Origin: Astragalus membranaceus
Taxonomy: Eukaryota > Streptophyta > Magnoliopsida > Fabales > Fabaceae
DNA: 64,000 nucleotides
Assembly: GCA_039519185.1 (NCBI GenBank)
Contig: CM076847.1
Location: forward strand, 79,769,100-79,833,099
Direction: 5' to 3'
The notes under the pieces were generated by a model. That model saw nothing but the letters and a program-made list of their open reading frames with translations, did no database searches and had not been told where the DNA came from. Shown here piece after piece: positions 35,493-47,099 of the stretch. The translations under genes were made by a program, and so were the position numbers. Every line of letters begins with the position of its first letter. The first letter of the stretch is position 1.

Positions 35493-35918
35493 CTACTGAG
35501 ATGGTGGTGGAGCCAAACGACGAAGGATCTCAGCGGCGATCCTTCTGGTTTCAACGTATAAATGCAGATAACCCCCCTTCCATCTAAACATAACACGAAT
35601 GGCCATCATGGCTTGGACGTCATCGTCGTTGTTGACATCCATTGCAGACCAGTGCACATGTCCATTAACCCAAGCTGGTTTCTGATAAATTATACTAATT
35701 ATTTCATGCTCGTCGCCCTCCGGTTGCAACTTACGCAGTAGTCTCTCTTTCAGGGCAGCGAATGTTATGTTGTGCTTTAACCTACACTGGAACGTGTCTC
35801 GCCCCTCGAAACAGACATCATCATGTTCGTTGATGATGATGCCCTGATGATCAGGGAAGCCCTGATTAGTAAAAATGATAGTGAGAGAAGAGTCTTCGTT
35901 AGCCATAGCCATCATCAT
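35493..35918 (-). CDS. MULE N-terminal (PB1-like) domain protein, 141 residues
   Basis: An intact frame from an ATG at 35918. It resembles the N-terminal domain of MuDR-type transposases, and specifically the ORF at 24621 (shared pattern: a C-terminal helix start ITFAALKERLLRKL, then ISIIYQKPA, then NDDDVQAMM). It lies downstream of a complete transposase set that already begins with a FAR1-type domain, so it is either a second gene of this element or the leftover head of another MULE. A TATA-like CCTATAAATG (complement of 36002-36011) lies about 85 bp upstream. Function unknown; in larger proteins the domain is thought to mediate protein contacts. Confidence 0.6.
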   Translation of the reverse strand: MMMAMANEDSSLTIIFTNQGFPDHQGIIINEHDDVCFEGRDTFQCRLKHNITFAALKERLLRKLQPEGDEHEIISIIYQKPAWVNGHVHWSAMDVNNDDDVQAMMAIRVMFRWKGGYLHLYVETRRIAAEILRRLAPPPSQ

Positions 35919-36058
35919 TTTGTATGAAAGAAGTGATGAAAGAAGTGTTGTGTATATGAAAGAAGTGATGTGTGTATGAAAGAAGTGAAACCCAATGGGT
36001 CCATTTATAGGGAAAATGTGAAACCCTAAAGTGAATTTCCACCGTTGGATGAAAAGTG

Positions 36059-36110
36059 GTCGGCAAAATCTAGACCGTTTAAAGTGTCGGCAAAATCTAA
36101 ACTGTTAAAT
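36059..36110. repeat. GTCGGCAAAATCT.. direct repeat near the second MULE ORF
   Basis: Two copies of GTCGGCAAAATCTAGACCGTTT (the second with AAACTGTT) lie upstream of the ORF at 35918. They match the core of the 95-bp repeat at 24083-24500 (GTCGGCAAGATCTTGACCGT), but in inverted orientation relative to the downstream ORF. Confidence 0.8.
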
Positions 36111-36348
36111 AAAAAATTTGTGGAATAAAATTTAATATAATATAAATTCGTGGAATAAAATTCAATATAATATAATATAATACAATCGTATAATGGAAAT
36201 ATAATCAACATCAGCTGGGAGGGTCGGTGCAACATGATCTGGGACAAAAGAACACCATAAATGTACACGTTCAATGTATGGATATAACCACGATCTAGCT
36301 TCATCTGAAGCATATGCACCCCAAGTAGGATGAATAGGAGGTACTGGA

Positions 36349-38185
36349 CTAGTAGCGTTCAAGACCTCTCTTGTAGACACATCTCTCCTCAAGAGACATC
36401 TCAGCCCATTGCCTCCAAACCTCCTCTATTGTATAGCTTATGTCACATTCAAGTGACGATTGTTTCACCCACTCCTCGTCCATACTCTCAATACTCAGCC
36501 TCATCCAATGAGGGTCAATCATCTCTGTTGGGATTCGACGGCCATGTAGGTGCAAATTCTCAAGGTCACAAGAACAAGGTAACCCATGAGTAACTTTAAT
36601 CACACAACCAGCACAACAAGTCTTATCGGTCCCTACTCCATCCAACATGCCTTCAAACTCATCAACTATATGAATCAATGCCTCATGAGACACCAAACCG
36701 TGTAGATTCTTGTAGAATAGAGTGTTGTGCCCCGTGCATCTACACGGTTGATGCTCTTTTGAAAAGAACCGACAATTTTATCAATTTGTGCATTGATCAT
36801 CCCATGCATGGATTCCCAACTTCTGCATAAGTCACCTCCACTTGAACCTAGTGATCTCTTCAATGCCCAATGGGCTGACTCAACCCTATATGTTAAACAC
36901 ATAACGAAATTATTATAATGACTCAAACTGACAAAAAAAATATTATACGTAAAATTAAATTTTAAACACATAAGCAAAATATTAACGTACCTATTAGTCG
37001 TGGTGTTTTCATAGTGTTTCACTTTATCCGTCCACGGTCCACAAAATCTTTCCCTGTGAGGATACAGCCAATACTTGTTCACATATTTGATAAGTTGGGG
37101 TATATCAGCACATGATTGTTCAAAATCATGCAAATTCTCATAAAATTCATCCTCAAATACAGAGTCAACTATTGCATGTCAGAGACACTAACTTCACCCT
37201 ATCTCCCTTAACAACCTTCTTAATTTTAGCATTCACATTGTTGTTAATGTGATACCGACAAAGCAAATTAACCGCTTCGGGAAACACAACCTTGATAGCA
37301 TTCATCAATCCCTCCTCACAGTCAGTGAGGATAACCCGAGGAAGTGGGATATCTAATACCATCAAATCTCTTAGGCTCTGCAAAACCCATGTGTAGTCAT
37401 TATATCTCTCGTGAGACAAGTAAGCAAATGCAACAGAAAATGTCAACTCAGTAGAAGTGACACCAACAATCTCAAGTAGAGGCAATGCATATTTGTTGGT
37501 CTTGAAGGTGCAGTCCATAATCAAGACAGTAGGAAACATCCTCAATAACTTGATACTATCAGGGTGTGACCACATGATCTCTTCAACAATATCGGTTCCT
37601 TCAAGCTGTCTGGTCCAACAAATATAATGATGAGACTGAATCAGTGTCAGAAGCTCTTGCATCTCAGTCCCACTTCCTCTCCTTCCCTTTCGGAGACTAT
37701 TGCGGGTTCTATACAACTGTGAAATGTTACTCAAATTGTTGGTAAATCTCCTCTTTATTGACTCTAGACTTTTTTCCGCTTTCACTCCCAACCACATATG
37801 CTCCTCAACTGCTAACTGCTCCTCCTTGTTGAACCTACCAAATATTGCTGCTCCAAGGATAGTCTTAATCAAGACTAGGAGGATGGAGTGGTTTAGCTTT
37901 CAATCTAAATGGACAACCACACCTTTTTGAGATCTTGTGTCTACTAGAACACCCAACATCTACTCCACTATATCTCCCATGCCTATCACAACCAAAAAAA
38001 ATCTTATTTTTCTTCCCTTTACCATTCTCACTCGACTCGGATCGAATAATAATGACAATTACTCCGTTGGCTTTCCCGATATCTCTAGCCCAATGGGTAA
38101 CAATATCCCGAGTAGGAAAAACCTGTGATGTGGTAAACACATCCGATAAATCCTTAAAGGGGCATCTGCCATCTGTCGTAGCCAT
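36349..38185 (-). pseudogene. MULE transposase (FAR1-type zinc finger, DDE core, SWIM)
   Basis: Starts MATTDGRCPFKDL at 38185. A FAR1-type DNA-binding region follows, ending KRCGCPFRLKAKP, then after a small gap GRFNKEEQLAVEEHMW. The catalytic core has aspartate 1 in LIMDCTFKTNKYALPLLEIV, aspartate 2 in RVILTDCEEGLMNAI, the CRYHINNNV motif, and after an intron (about 36898-36992) the glutamate in VESAHWALKRSLG. The C-terminal SWIM region is CVIKVTHGLPCSC. Breaks are a stop or shift between LHPPS and IKTILG (37865), a shift at SLTCNS (37165) and a shift near 36690. All three catalytic residues survive, so it is only recently inactivated. It catalyses cut-and-paste transposition. Confidence 0.85.
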
Positions 38186-38189
38186 ATTG

Positions 38190-38450
38190 GTAAAAAGGAT
38201 AAAAATTCATATTTCCGGAAATACGTTAAACAACGGTATTTCCAGAAGTTTAAAAATTTAAACTTTCCGGATATACGTCAAAAACGGTATTTCCGGAAGT
38301 TTAAAAATTTGAATTTCCGGAAATACCTAAACAGTGGGTATTTTCGGAAGCAAAAATTGTATTCCGGAAATACCCTATTTCCAGAAATTTGAACTGATAA
38401 AAGTTCCGGAAATACCTTTTTTTTTATTTATATTTCCGGAAAACTTTAAC
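38190..38450. repeat. Subterminal TTTCCGGAAATAC repeats
   Basis: At least eight copies of the near-palindrome TTTCCGGAAATAC, or its half GGTATTTCCGGAAG, separated by short AT-rich spacers, at the promoter side of the second MULE transposase. Likely transposase or host-factor binding sites. Confidence 0.8.
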
Positions 38451-38589
38451 TTTTGTGGGGTCTGACCAATTTTTAGTGAAAATGGAAGGGGTATTTTGGG
38501 TTAAAAGCAAATATGGGGTATGGGGTATTGGGGGGGGGGGGGGGGGGGGTAAAAAAAAAACTACCTAAAAATTATGACTCCACATTTCT

Positions 38590-39560
38590 TTTCCCAACCG
38601 ACGACTAGTTATATTGCCTAGTACCAATAAGAGTTGGTGCAAGCAATAACTGGATTTGAATATCACTTTATGGTCTCAAGTCGGCTAAGCTGGGCACTCG
38701 TGCCCGGTCAGATTCTCCGGTGTAGATTAATCATCGACAAAGTTGGTTGATACTGCGCACCAATAACAAGGTAACAAAAAAAGTTTTGTTGCCTAGTGGA
38801 ATTGGACTCTGATTTCTTAAGGAAGCTTTTAAGTTTGAGTTTTGTAGATGAAAAAATATTGTTAAGAAGGCTCTGCTTGGTAATGTCAATCAGTTAGTTT
38901 ATAACGGATAAACTTTTTGTAAGTGTTTGACATTATTAGCATATAGCATTTTTTAGTAGTTTATAGTTTTTTAAAACACTACTTGAGGTAGCGTTTGAGC
39001 TTAATTATAGCTTTTATTGTAAACACTACTTAAAGTAGCCTTTGAGCTTATAGCTAGTTCAATCGTTAATTTTACCAAATACTTTAAATTCAAATCTCTA
39101 GTTTATCCACTATCAGATATCTGCTATCAGCTCATCTGCTATAAACTAGTTTATTTACCATCCGCTAGCTTATCTACTATCTGCTATTTTTTGCCAAACA
39201 AGCGCTTAGTTTTCGGCTAAATTAGAGAGTTGTTGGACTTACGACTTTAGATTAGTGTATTAATCTGGACGAGTATGCTGTGAAAACTAGTAGTGGACGT
39301 CAGTCAGGTTTACTGTTGGTCTTGATCTGATTGAGGTACTTCATGTGGTCCTTTAAAAGAAAAAATTTCTTCAGGGCACTAAAGCAGAATGATATTTCTT
39401 GTGGAAAAACAATAACATTAGTTATGGGTAGAGGGTGGCAGGCAATAGACATGTACATTGCAAGTACAAAGTTCAAACTATGATCATAAAATAGGGGACC
39501 TATCAGTCAAGAATGTGTGTTGTGTGACAAGGAATTCGTGAACAAGAAAAAAATGATTAA
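38590..39560. other. Spacer with a possible degenerate MITE
   Basis: No gene seen. Between about 38870 and 39212 the ends TCTGCTTGGTAA and TTGCCAAACAAGCGC are loosely inverted and enclose repeated TTATC.GCTAT-type units, resembling an old MITE. No target duplication was found. Confidence 0.3.
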
Positions 39561-39569
39561 ACAGATTTA

Positions 39570-40253
39570 GGCTTAAATACAGTTTTGGTCCCCCTATTTT
39601 GACCAATTCACGATTTTGGTCCCTAAAGTTTTAATTTGACGATTTTGGTCCCCCTATTTTCCCAATTTGAAAAATCATAGTCCCCCTCTTAAATAAGTCA
39701 AAATTGAAACTCAATTTTGACTTATTGTCCTATGTGGCAGCTTACGTGGCACCCCCACTCCCCCACCCCCCCCACCCCCACTGTTCATCTTCCCCTCCCC
39801 CCCACCCCTTCGCATTGTTCCTCTTCCCCTCCCCCTCCCCCACCGTGACCCCTCCCACCCCCACCGTGAACCAAATCTCTCTCTCCCTCACCGTCTCTCC
39901 CCACCCCACCCCACCCCACCCCCCATCGATCTCTCTCTGTCTCCCTCACCCCCACCCCACCCCCCCTTCGCACCTCCCTCTCTCTCTCGCTCACCGTCTC
40001 TCCCCTCACCCCTCGATTTCCCTCTCTCTCTCTCCCTCACCGTCTCTCCCCACCCCACCCCACCCCCCATCGATCTCTCTCTGTCTCCCTCACCCCCCCA
40101 CCCCACCCCCCTTCGCACCTCCCTCTCTCTCTCGCTCACCGTCTCTCCCCTCCCCCCTCGATTTCCCTCTCCCTCTGTCGCTCACCGTCGCTCTCCTTTC
40201 GATCTCCATCGCTCTCGCTCGTCGTCGCTCTCCCCCCCTTCGCATCTCTCCGT

Positions 40254-40304
<51 letters not shown>

Positions 40305-40689
40305 GAACTCTCTGGGGGTGGGGGGTGGGAAGAGGAACAGTGGAGGGTGGGGGGTGGGAGGGGAAACAGTGAAGGGGGGAGGGGGAACAGTGAAGGGGGA
40401 GGGGGGTTCACGGTGGGAGGGGGAACAGTGAAGGGGGAGGGGGGTTCACGAGGAAGAAGAAGGGGTGGGGGGTGGGGGTGGGGGGGTGGGGGTGCGCCTA
40501 CGTGGCAGTCTACGTGGACTGCCACGTAGGATGAGTGAGTCAAACTGAGTTTCAATTCTGAGTTATTTAAGAGGGGGACTATGATTTTTCAAATTGGAAA
40601 AATAGGGGGACCAAAATCGTCAAATTAAAACTTTAGGGACCAAAATCGTGAATTGGTCAAAATAGGGGGACCAAAACTGTATTTAAGCC
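39570..40689. mobile_element. Mutator-like non-autonomous element B, target duplication ACAGATTTA
   Basis: Inverted ends GGCTTAAATACAGTTTTGGT and complement; the flanking 9-bp duplication ACAGATTTA is perfect (39561-39569 and 40690-40698). The terminal repeats are at least 140 bp, with TTTGGTCCC units. The core (39750-40510) is extremely C-rich on one half and G-rich on the other with a (CT)n tract, giving long low-complexity open frames (222 residues at 39704-40372) that are not genes. Confidence 0.9.
40264..40302. repeat. (CT)n microsatellite
   Basis: About 18 CT repeats inside Mutator-like element B. Confidence 0.95.
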
Positions 40690-40729
40690 ACAGATTTAAG
40701 GTATCAGTGGTCCTGTTAGATATTATTTA

Positions 40730-41045
40730 GGCTAAAGTGCTTCCGGGGTCCCTTATCTTTATTTAAAGTAACGATTTGGTCCTTTATCTTTTTTTTGTCC
40801 CAAATCAGTCCTTTATGTTTTAAATTTTTGACACATAAATCCTTTTCTGTCCCAAATCAGTCCTTTATGTTTCAAATTTTTAACACATAAATCCTTTTTT
40901 TTGACACATAAATCAGCACTGTTAACGGAAAAAGATTTATGTGTCAAAAATTTGAAAGATAAAGGACTTATTTGGGACAAAAAAAACATAAAGGACTAAT
41001 TCGTTACTTTAAATAAAGATAAGGGACCCCGAGAGCACTTTAGCC
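40730..41045. mobile_element. Mutator-like MITE C (316 bp), target duplication TATTATTTA
   Basis: Inverted ends GGCTAAAGTGCTTCCGGGGT and GAGAGCACTTTAGCC; flanks TATTATTTA at 40721-40729 and 41046-41054 are perfect. Arms contain TTTGGTCCTTTATC-like units as in element A. It begins only 22 bp after element B's duplication. Confidence 0.92.
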
Positions 41046-41168
41046 TATTATTTATGATGAATCTGGAATCATACGGTAAATGTTGGAGATTTCAAAAATA
41101 ATAGAAATTCGAGAACATTAAAGTGAAAAATAAATACAATGTTTAATGTTCTAAAGTTGTGTGGTATT

Positions 41169-41518
41169 CAGTGACGGATCCAGAAATTTTTACTCGTGGG
41201 GGAAAAAAATAGCCTATAATATTTTTTCAAAAAAATATTATAAATTTTTATAAAACACATAATTTCATTACAAAAAAGTCCTAAAATACCTATATTTGTA
41301 CAAATTACATAGCTAAAAAAGTAAAATTAGTACCAACTAATTCTCTTTTTTATTTATCTATTGTGAATTTCTACTTTTAATTTTAAAAATTATCTTTTTG
41401 AGATAATATTTATTTTTTATGTGGGCAAAATAAGTTTATTATATATATATTTCTAACCAAAATAATATTTTAAGTGGGGGCAAATGCCCCCAATTGCATA
41501 CGCGTAGATCCGTGCCTG
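41169..41518. mobile_element. hAT-like MITE (350 bp), target duplication GTGGTATT
   Basis: Ends CAGTGACGGATCCAG and GTAGATCCGTGCCTG are imperfect inverted repeats. The flanking GTGGTATT (41161-41168 and 41519-41526) is a perfect 8-bp duplication. AT-rich, no coding content. Confidence 0.88.
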
Positions 41519-41969
41519 GTGGTATTTGGTGGCTTGTGGTTATGTTATTTCATGAACATTTGTAGTGAAGAAGTGCACTCATTCGTGGACTAATGTGACA
41601 ATTGTCAATGAGTTGTGACTCCAATTGGGGAGACATTTATTTTCATGAAATGGTATGAGTTGGTCTATATATATAGAACAACTTTACAAGTAGAAAGTAC
41701 ATACAGATTGTTCGTATGTCTAAGACAAAACTCTACCAAATTCATTATTACAAATCATTCTCTTTCTTCTCTTATGTGCAAATTGAAGTTTGAGAACTAT
41801 TGTTCTGTAAAATACCATTGATGATACGTTTGGTGTGGATGTGCAAACCATGCTTAGGAACTCCATTGTATCTTAAAATAGATTCGCCGGTCATTCTATT
41901 GCATCCAATCTAAAGCGGTTGGTGGGGGCGAATTAAACCTAAAACTTAGTGTTATACACGCTTTGGAGT

Positions 41970-42600
41970 CTTGGGCAAAGATAAATTCAGTGTCTTTTGT
42001 TATTTATTTTACTTTTTGTTCGCATTTATTTGTAGTTATGATTTTCTATGTTTGATTGTTCTTTTTAGTTGTAGCATTATTCCCATCAACAAATATTCTA
42101 ACAGTAAAAGGTTATCGATCTTTGTTGGAAATAGTAGGCTAGCAAGATAAGAAGATCCATCATGGGTGTAATGTGTCGGTGCGGTATAGGTAATAAGGTC
42201 TTAACACTTAGTTTATTGGTATAGCATGTTATAGAACTCGAGACACTTTGCATACGTTATAGATCAATTACATTACAATCAACTGTTGTAAGCTTCCAAT
42301 GACTTGGGCATACTAGTACCGATTAATTAAGAGGATCATCTCTATTTTTTTAAGTGGGAGTTGGCTTCAAAGGGGTACTTAAATGGCTAGATTCAAAATG
42401 ACTAAACTTCTTAAAACATTTCTCAACATAATGTACTTGCAATAATATGATACTATCACCAGCTTCTTAATGATTTTATCTCTCAATATTACATTTGCCC
42501 CACCTACGTTTTTCATTTCAAACTTAGATGCATCAAAAGAATTGGTACTAATGACAATACCAGTATGTAAAAAAAATAGCGCGTCATGCACATACAAACA
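41970..42600 (-). pseudogene. Copia-type reverse transcriptase remnant
   Basis: The minus-strand frame at 42379-42597 (NSFDASKFEMKNVGGANVIL, then RDKIIKK) resembles the segment after the catalytic loop of copia reverse transcriptases (SKFDMKDLG.ADVILG). Downstream YAQVIGSL near 42300 matches the following conserved stretch. Many stops; an old relic. It lies opposite to the copia element at 43857, so it is a separate insertion. Confidence 0.55.
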
Positions 42601-43671
42601 TATAATTGTTGAATTGTAATTAATTCAAAAAAACCCTTAACAACTAAATAACAAAACTAGCCGTTACAGATAAATCTTTTACAAAGTTAGTTACAACTAA
42701 CTTGAGCCTGTTAGAACAGACTTAACAGAAAAAAAAACAACCAGCAACAACCACTTCATACAGTGTGTATATATACCTATTCTATGTACAGAAATGAATC
42801 ACAGTGAATGAAATAATAGTTTTACATTTCAGAGTCTTCGTTATTCTTCTCCTGCGTTTCCTTTTGTGTTCATTATCTGTGCAGTAGCTTCTCTGTTGTT
42901 CTGATATACTTCTTGAAGTATTCCTTGGTAAGCGTACCTCACAAAGATGAGTATAAACTGAGTTAGAGTTTTACTCTAGGTGTGAAAATACAAAAGAAAA
43001 GAGATATCAGTAAGAGAGGGGGGCTACATGTGTGAAATCATTGAGAGTTTTTCAATTGTAAACCTTCTTTGATATCCAGTATTCACTCACAGTACATGCA
43101 AACACAAAACAGAGAGAAAATTAGAGTTTGAGATGAGATGAATGCAAGCAAAGGTAAAAGCACAAAGAGGAGTGCTATATACCTCTGTTGCTAGGCGCGA
43201 TTCAAACCCTTGCAAGTTTCAGAACCTGTAATCCACAATCAAGTATTAGGTTTTTCTGAAATTATCAAAACCAGTGAAATAGACAGAGGGTTAGTAAGGT
43301 TCTACCTTCGTGCGATCTTCTCTTGAGTTGTTGTGAAGAATCATCACCTACAAATCAAGAAATCAACACTGTTAGTGTTGATTTGAGCAATACCTAGCAG
43401 AGAAGTAAAAAGAAAGAGGAAGAAGAAGTTTAGAAAGAGAAAGAAGAACCTGAGAGTGTGTAAACGTGAATTAGGGTTGCTACGTGGTTTATAAACACCG
43501 GGTCAGAAACGAGTTTCTTTAAACCCGCGTGTTTATCCGCTTAAAGAGGGTCGTGGGTTCTGCAAACTTACAAAAAAGGCTGTGATTGGTTTTGTGGCAG
43601 ATTTGGACTTGGGTTCTTGGGCCAGAAACTTGCTATTCACACCTAAGGGGATTTTTAATACAGACCTATCA
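42601..43671 (+). mobile_element. LTR and leader of the copia element (boundaries uncertain)
   Basis: This region precedes a copia gag. CTATCA at 43666-43671 followed by TGGTATCAACGAGC at 43674 looks like an LTR end plus a variant initiator-tRNA-Met primer site. A TATA-like TATATATACC and a GAATGAAATAATAG signal lie at about 42768-42820. The matching LTR start could not be placed with confidence. Confidence 0.4.
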
Positions 43672-45489
43672 AGTGGTATCAACGAGCTGGTAACAATCCA
43701 GGGACAATTCTAACTCTACTCCTACTTCTTTACAGGTCTTTTATAGTTCTTGAACAGTTTTTCACTATTTCTGATTTCTGTATACACAGCAGGTGGCTGT
43801 GTAAGGGATACTGATTTTTCTTGTTTCTAAGTGAGTGGTTAGAAGTGCTAAACAGAATGACAAGTGCAAATCTATCAACCCAGGTTCCCAAACTAACTGG
43901 GAAAAACTGGGACAGATGGTCTTTGCAAATGGAAGCCACATTTGGCTTCCATGGAGTGCTAAGGATTGTTAACAATGGTTTTGATCAGCTGGGTGAAAAC
44001 CCAAATAAAGCCCAGATTGCTACATTCACTGGGAATGAGGAAAAGGACTGGAAAGCTTTGTACACCTGGGGTGTGATGAGAGTAACTTTGATAGTATAAG
44101 AGGGATAAAACCCTCTAAAGAGGCATGAGACACTCTTGATAAATATTACAATGGGGCTGAACCCGTTAAGGTTGAAAAATTGCAATCCTTAAGGAAGCCA
44201 TATGAGAACCTTAATATGCAGCAAGGTGAAACCGTTGCTGATTTCTTTGGAAGGCTGAAGAAAATAACTAATGTTATGTCCCTAAATGGAGAAATACTCT
44301 GACAAAGTTATTTGTCAAAAAGTTCTTAGGTCTTTAACTAAAAAGTTTGGTTACTGTGTAAACAGCATTGAAGACACTATAGCTTCAAAGCAAGCTTGAA
44401 GCTAAGGAGATCAGGCTGAACCTCCTGGATGGTGAAGAGGATGAAGACCAGGCCCTATTTGCTGCTAAGTCTAAGGGAAAGAAAGGTAAAGCCAACAAGC
44501 AGCAAGGTAAGGACTAGTCCAAAGGTAAGTCTAAGGGTAAAGGTGAATTTACTAAGAAGGGTTCTGATTCTTGTAAAAAGGACAAATCCAAAGTCCAGTA
44601 CTAAAGGTGTGATAAGCACGGACATTATGCTACTGAATGCCCTACTAAAAAAGATACCAAGTCTAAAGAATCGGAGGAAGAGGCTAATGTGGCCAAGGAA
44701 GACTCTGATTCAGACTCTGGTCCTGTAGTCTTTAGCATAACTACTAAAGAAACTGCTAAGACAGAATCTAAGGAAGAATCTGTCATGACTAACATAAATC
44801 TTGATATAGATTCTGATTTTGTTGTGTTGGCTATCACCACAAGTGATGGAAGGACCATCACAAAAACTTGGTATCTAGACTCTAGTTGTTCCAACCATAT
44901 GACAGGGAACAGAGACTAGTTGCTGAATTTTGATCCAACCAAAAAGACCTCAATCAGATGTGCTAGCAACAGGTCCATAATGTCTGAAGGAATGGGGAAT
45001 ATCAAGCTCACTAAAGAAGAAGGCTAGGTAATCCTAATTCAGAATGTATTTTATGTACCAGGTATTAGCTGCAACTTCATTAGCTTAGGTCAACTAATTG
45101 AAAAGGGTTTTTCAGTAGTTATGAAGGGCTTAAAGCTAAAATTGTTTGATACTAAAAACAAACTAGTATTAACTACCCATTTAGCCAATAACAAAACCTT
45201 CAAAACCAGCATTAGCATGACTGAGGCAAAATGCCTAAGTGCCACTGTTGATTTTGAAAGTATTTTATGGCATAAGAGGTTTGGACACTTGAACTTTAAA
45301 AGCCTATGTAATCTAAGTTGGGTTAGTAAAGGGATTACCTAGGATTGATATGTCTAGAGATACTCGTATTACTTGTCTAGTTGGAAAACAACCTAGAAAC
45401 ACCACAACAGAAAAGGCCATCAGGGGCGCTTTTTTTTTATCCATTTGGGGCGTTTTCGGGCGCCCCTAAAGCTTGCGCTCCTGTAGGTG

Positions 45490-45630
45490 GTGACCAACTG
45501 GAGCGCTTGTAAGAGGCGCCCCTGATGGCCATAGCGCAGGTGACCAACTGGAGCGCTTGTAAGAGGCGCCCCTGATGGCCATAGCGCAGGTGACCAACTG
45601 GAGCGCTTGTAAGAGGCGCCCCTGAATTTC
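45490..45630. repeat. 50-bp tandem repeat in the left CACTA arm
   Basis: Three near-perfect copies containing GTGACCAACTGGAGCGCTTG, then TAAGAGGCGCCCCTGA and, in the first two, TGGCCATAGCGCAG. The GGCGCCCCTGA part matches the subterminal palindrome of this element. Confidence 0.92.
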
Positions 45631-46019
45631 AAAGGACAAAGGACATCAGGGGCGCTTTTCCTAAGCGCTCCTGATGCTATATTTTTTTTTTTAAATTCTT
45701 TTTACCAAATCTAACCAGTTCCAAATCTAACCAGTTCCAAATCAAACCTGCAGCAACAACAACCTAAAATAACCAATTGAATTGGGGGATCAAATTTTCA
45801 AACCAGCCAATTCAAAATCAAATTCCAAATAAAAAACTTATAAATGCATCTAATATCCATACATAGAGAGAACAAAAATAATATGACATCCAATGTAGCA
45901 ACAAAATTTACATGTCCACAAAGTAGCAACAAAATTTACATGTCCACAAAGTAGCAACAAAATTTACATGTCCACTTATTGAGTACAAACAAGCTACCCA
46001 AAATGAGCAAAAAAACAAG

Positions 46020-47049
46020 CTACCCAAAATGACTTGAATTTCGATTTTGATTAATCAAAGAAGCAACATAATGACACCACTCGCCTTTGACCTCAGTAAG
46101 TATGTCATCAGAAAATGGAGCTCCAACCTCGTGTCCTGGAAAATACTTCCAAAATAAAATAAAATAAAATAAAGTTAGAACTAAGTTGTTAAATGCTTGA
46201 TATGGAATTGCTAGCTTATCAAAAAAGAAACTATATAAATTACATACATTTAGGGGAATTTCCATTTGTATGTCAGTGATTATGTCCTTCATATACTTCA
46301 TAACGTAATATCCACAATCAACATTGTTTGGTTGTCTCGGACACTACAAATCAAAAAAAAAATTAATTGTTAAAATGCGAGCAAAATTTACATGGATAAG
46401 AATAATATTGATTATAAACTTACCTTTATTACTATCCAATTTGTTTTATTGTTCCCACCTCTAGTCCTAACCTCATTTGATGCCCAAAAAGTTGCCAAAC
46501 AACTGAAACATCATACATATAACTATATTAATTAATCGAAATAGATACATAATTAATATTGAAATATGCGATGTATCTAAATACACACCTTTCAAACATT
46601 CCTCTCATCATGGCGTGTTTGCTATAATCACCGTGACACGAATCCAAATAGAAAATTCTATTTCTCCTAGCATCAATCACCAACAATACCCAATGTACAC
46701 TACCAAAATATTTCGATAATTAAATAAATAAGACATTTTTGAAAAAACACATTATATATATATATATAGAGAGAGAGAGAGACAGAGAGAGAGATTAAAT
46801 TTCTTACCCTCCTAAGTTAATGGGTGCCAAAAACCAGCAATCACAGCTGCTTTCAAGTGCCGAAGCCAAGCGTGTATTGATATAGGCTTTTATCGCTTCC
46901 TTGCTTTCTTTAACCGCTTCCTTCACGTCCTGAAGTTGCTTTTTTGTCATTTTTTTGTCAATATGAAGGTTGCGTAGAAAAGTACGTTCGGGATCCAAAA
47001 ATATAAATCTTTGTCTTTGTTCCATGGTGCTCAAAATCACATGGTACAA
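46020..47049 (-). pseudogene. Ulp1-type (C48) SUMO protease domain in CACTA, N-terminus missing
   Basis: Four or five exons on minus: about 46808-47049 (FLDPERTFLRNLHI to WFLAPINLGG), 46602-46705 (HWVLLVIDARRNRIFYLDSC), 46428-46502 (CLATFWASNEVRTRGGNNKT), 46248-46343 (CPRQPNNVDCGYYVMKYMKD) and 46020-46148 (DILTEVKGEWCHYVASLINQ, then the stop). The catalytic set of Ulp1 proteases is present: His in HWVL, Asp in YLDS, Gln in RQPN and Cys in VDCGYYV. Such enzymes process SUMO or remove it from targets. Ulp1-like domains are known cargo or genes of plant CACTA and some MULE elements. No start codon or N-terminal part was found, so it is listed as partial; the catalytic exons themselves look open and may be expressed. 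Confidence 0.78.
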
Positions 47050-47099
47050 ATACCTATAGTTAAAATGTAGACAAATAAATTAACAGCAGACATAAATTT

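Larger units (their letters stand above)
35390..38565 (-). mobile_element. Second MULE with FAR1-like, DDE and SWIM coding regions
   Basis: All genes read on the minus strand: a FAR1-type zinc-binding exon, a transposase core, a SWIM region and, further downstream, a separate small ORF. The right flank (38190-38450) is filled with TTTCCGGAAATAC-type repeats in both orientations and ends at a G20 run. The exact termini and target duplication could not be fixed: TTAGGGTG plus a T-run near 35382 and its loose complement near 38570 are only a tentative pair. Confidence 0.7.

Noticed and set aside
39704..40372. 222-residue plus-strand ORF
   Set aside because: Pure low-complexity Pro/Ser/His/Leu frame from C- and CT-rich DNA inside Mutator-like element B.
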